The position numbers and the translations under genes are program-made. The notes below the pieces were generated by a model that saw nothing but the letters and a program-made list of their open reading frames with translations, was not told where the DNA came from and did not search any database. DNA of 6,150 nt from Acidimicrobiales bacterium (GTDB lineage: Bacteria; Actinomycetota; Acidimicrobiia; Acidimicrobiales; RAAP-2): NCBI GenBank assembly GCA_017882985.1, contig JADGOK010000064.1:1-6150 (forward strand). Reading direction: 5' to 3'. Numbering within the stretch: the first letter of the stretch is position 1; every line of letters starts with the position of its first letter. Positions 5,872-6,150 of the stretch are shown piece by piece.

Positions 5872-5896
5872 GGCAGTCACAAGTTTCGAGTGCTAA
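5870..5896 (+). promoter_or_regulatory. CIRCE HrcA operator, proximal copy
   Basis: Left arm ttggcagtc (5870-5878) matches the CIRCE consensus at 7 of 9 and right arm gagtgctaa (5888-5896) at 9 of 9, with the canonical 9-base spacer. It overlaps the end of the candidate -10 and the predicted transcription start of groES, the classic place for the operator bound by the heat-shock repressor HrcA. Because it would be transcribed, it may also form a hairpin at the 5' end of the mRNA. Confidence 0.85.
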
Positions 5897-5902
5897 TCGC
5901 AC

Positions 5903-5908
5903 AGGAGG
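5903..5908 (+). promoter_or_regulatory. Strong Shine-Dalgarno of groES
   Basis: AGGAGG lies 9 bases before the ATG at 5918. It is the only near-perfect ribosome binding site in the window; the other genes have weak ones or depend on overlaps. This fixes the groES start and fits a highly expressed chaperone. Confidence 0.9.
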
Positions 5909-5917
5909 CATTACATC

Positions 5918-6150
5918 ATGAATCTGCACCCCCTAGAAGACCGCATTGTGGTCCGTCCTAACAGCGCGGAGGCCACCACGGCCTCAGGTCTGGTTATTCC
6001 AGACACCGCCAAGGAGAAGCCACAGCAGGGTGAAGTCCTCGCTACCGGTCCCGGTCGTCGTACCGAGACCTCGGGCGAGCTCATCCCCACGGGCGTCAGC
6101 GTGGGCGACACCGTCGTGTACTCGAAGTACGGCGGCACCGAGATCACGGT
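5918..6150 (+). CDS. groES: Co-chaperonin GroES (Hsp10), 3' end outside window
   Basis: Lid subunit of the GroEL-GroES chaperonin: a heptameric cap that closes the folding chamber in the cytoplasm. 77 complete codons are present of the usual 95-100, and the frame is open to the window end. The sequence starts [14 protein letters not shown], the standard N-terminus. It then has the mobile loop that docks on GroEL (about 15-33, with hydrophobic GLVIP at 24-28), [15 protein letters not shown] (32-46) and [15 protein letters not shown] (62-76), all diagnostic. The loop [19 protein letters not shown] is of actinobacterial type. The start is fixed by ATG plus AGGAGG. Its opening codons (cta, att, cct, gtt, cca) are less G/C-ending than in neighbouring genes, as often seen in highly expressed genes. 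Expression is probably heat-inducible through HrcA at the two upstream CIRCE-like sites. A groEL gene is expected downstream but is not visible. Confidence 0.97.
   Translation, partial: MNLHPLEDRIVVRPNSAEATTASGLVIPDTAKEKPQQGEVLATGPGRRTETSGELIPTGVSVGDTVVYSKYGGTEIT

Noticed and set aside
5870..5897. Second promoter reading for groES: TTGGCA at 5870 with GCTAAT at 5892
   Set aside because: Transcription would begin at about 5904, inside the Shine-Dalgarno, leaving no ribosome binding site. The promoter-like look comes from the CIRCE repeat itself.
5735..5929. N-terminal extension of the MFS protein to an ATG at 5929
   Set aside because: It would add 65 charged residues, run through the CIRCE elements and overlap the groES start. 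The hydrophobic first helix and normal family length both favour ATG 5734.

Overview
This GC-rich window (about two thirds G+C by eye) has several GTG starts and almost no space between genes. It reads as chromosomal housekeeping DNA from a high-GC actinobacterium. The main evidence is gene order: alr, tsaE, tsaB, rimI, tsaD and groES lie in the arrangement familiar from Actinobacteria such as Mycobacterium and Streptomyces. The GroES protein also closely resembles actinobacterial GroES, with its '[17 protein letters not shown]' stretch. The extra genes within the cluster (udg, pdxH, an MFS transporter) and the weak Shine-Dalgarno sequences suggest a less-studied lineage, perhaps Acidimicrobiia. 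That placement is inference.

Positions 1-4523 (+ strand) form a tight co-directional run. It holds the 3' two thirds of alanine racemase (alr), a type-4 Fe-S uracil-DNA glycosylase (udg), tsaE, tsaB, rimI, tsaD and pdxH. Four of the six junctions are 4-bp stop/start overlaps (GTGA or ATGA) and one is a 3-bp gap. The only real break is 24 bp between rimI and tsaD, where a TANNNT -10-like hexamer sits 6 bases before the GTG of tsaD, the geometry of a leaderless promoter. TsaE, TsaB and TsaD together supply the threonylcarbamoyl-transfer machinery for t6A37 of ANN-decoding tRNAs. The TsaC/Sua5 enzyme that makes the substrate is not in the window. RimI is the acetyltransferase that commonly travels with them.

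Positions 4520-5734 (- strand) carry a 12-helix MFS transporter that converges on pdxH, the two stop codons overlapping by 4 bp. Its leader contains a perfect 12-bp inverted repeat ending 5 bases before its ATG.

Positions 5735-5917 are a 183-bp divergent control region between the MFS gene and groES. It holds two tandem CIRCE-like HrcA operators separated by 1 bp and overlapping a plausible groES promoter, then a strong AGGAGG ribosome binding site. groES starts at 5918 and runs off the window end.

No mobile element, CRISPR array, RNA gene or clearly new system was found. The most interesting features are regulatory: the tandem CIRCE pair, the hairpin over the MFS start, and the possible leaderless tsaD promoter.
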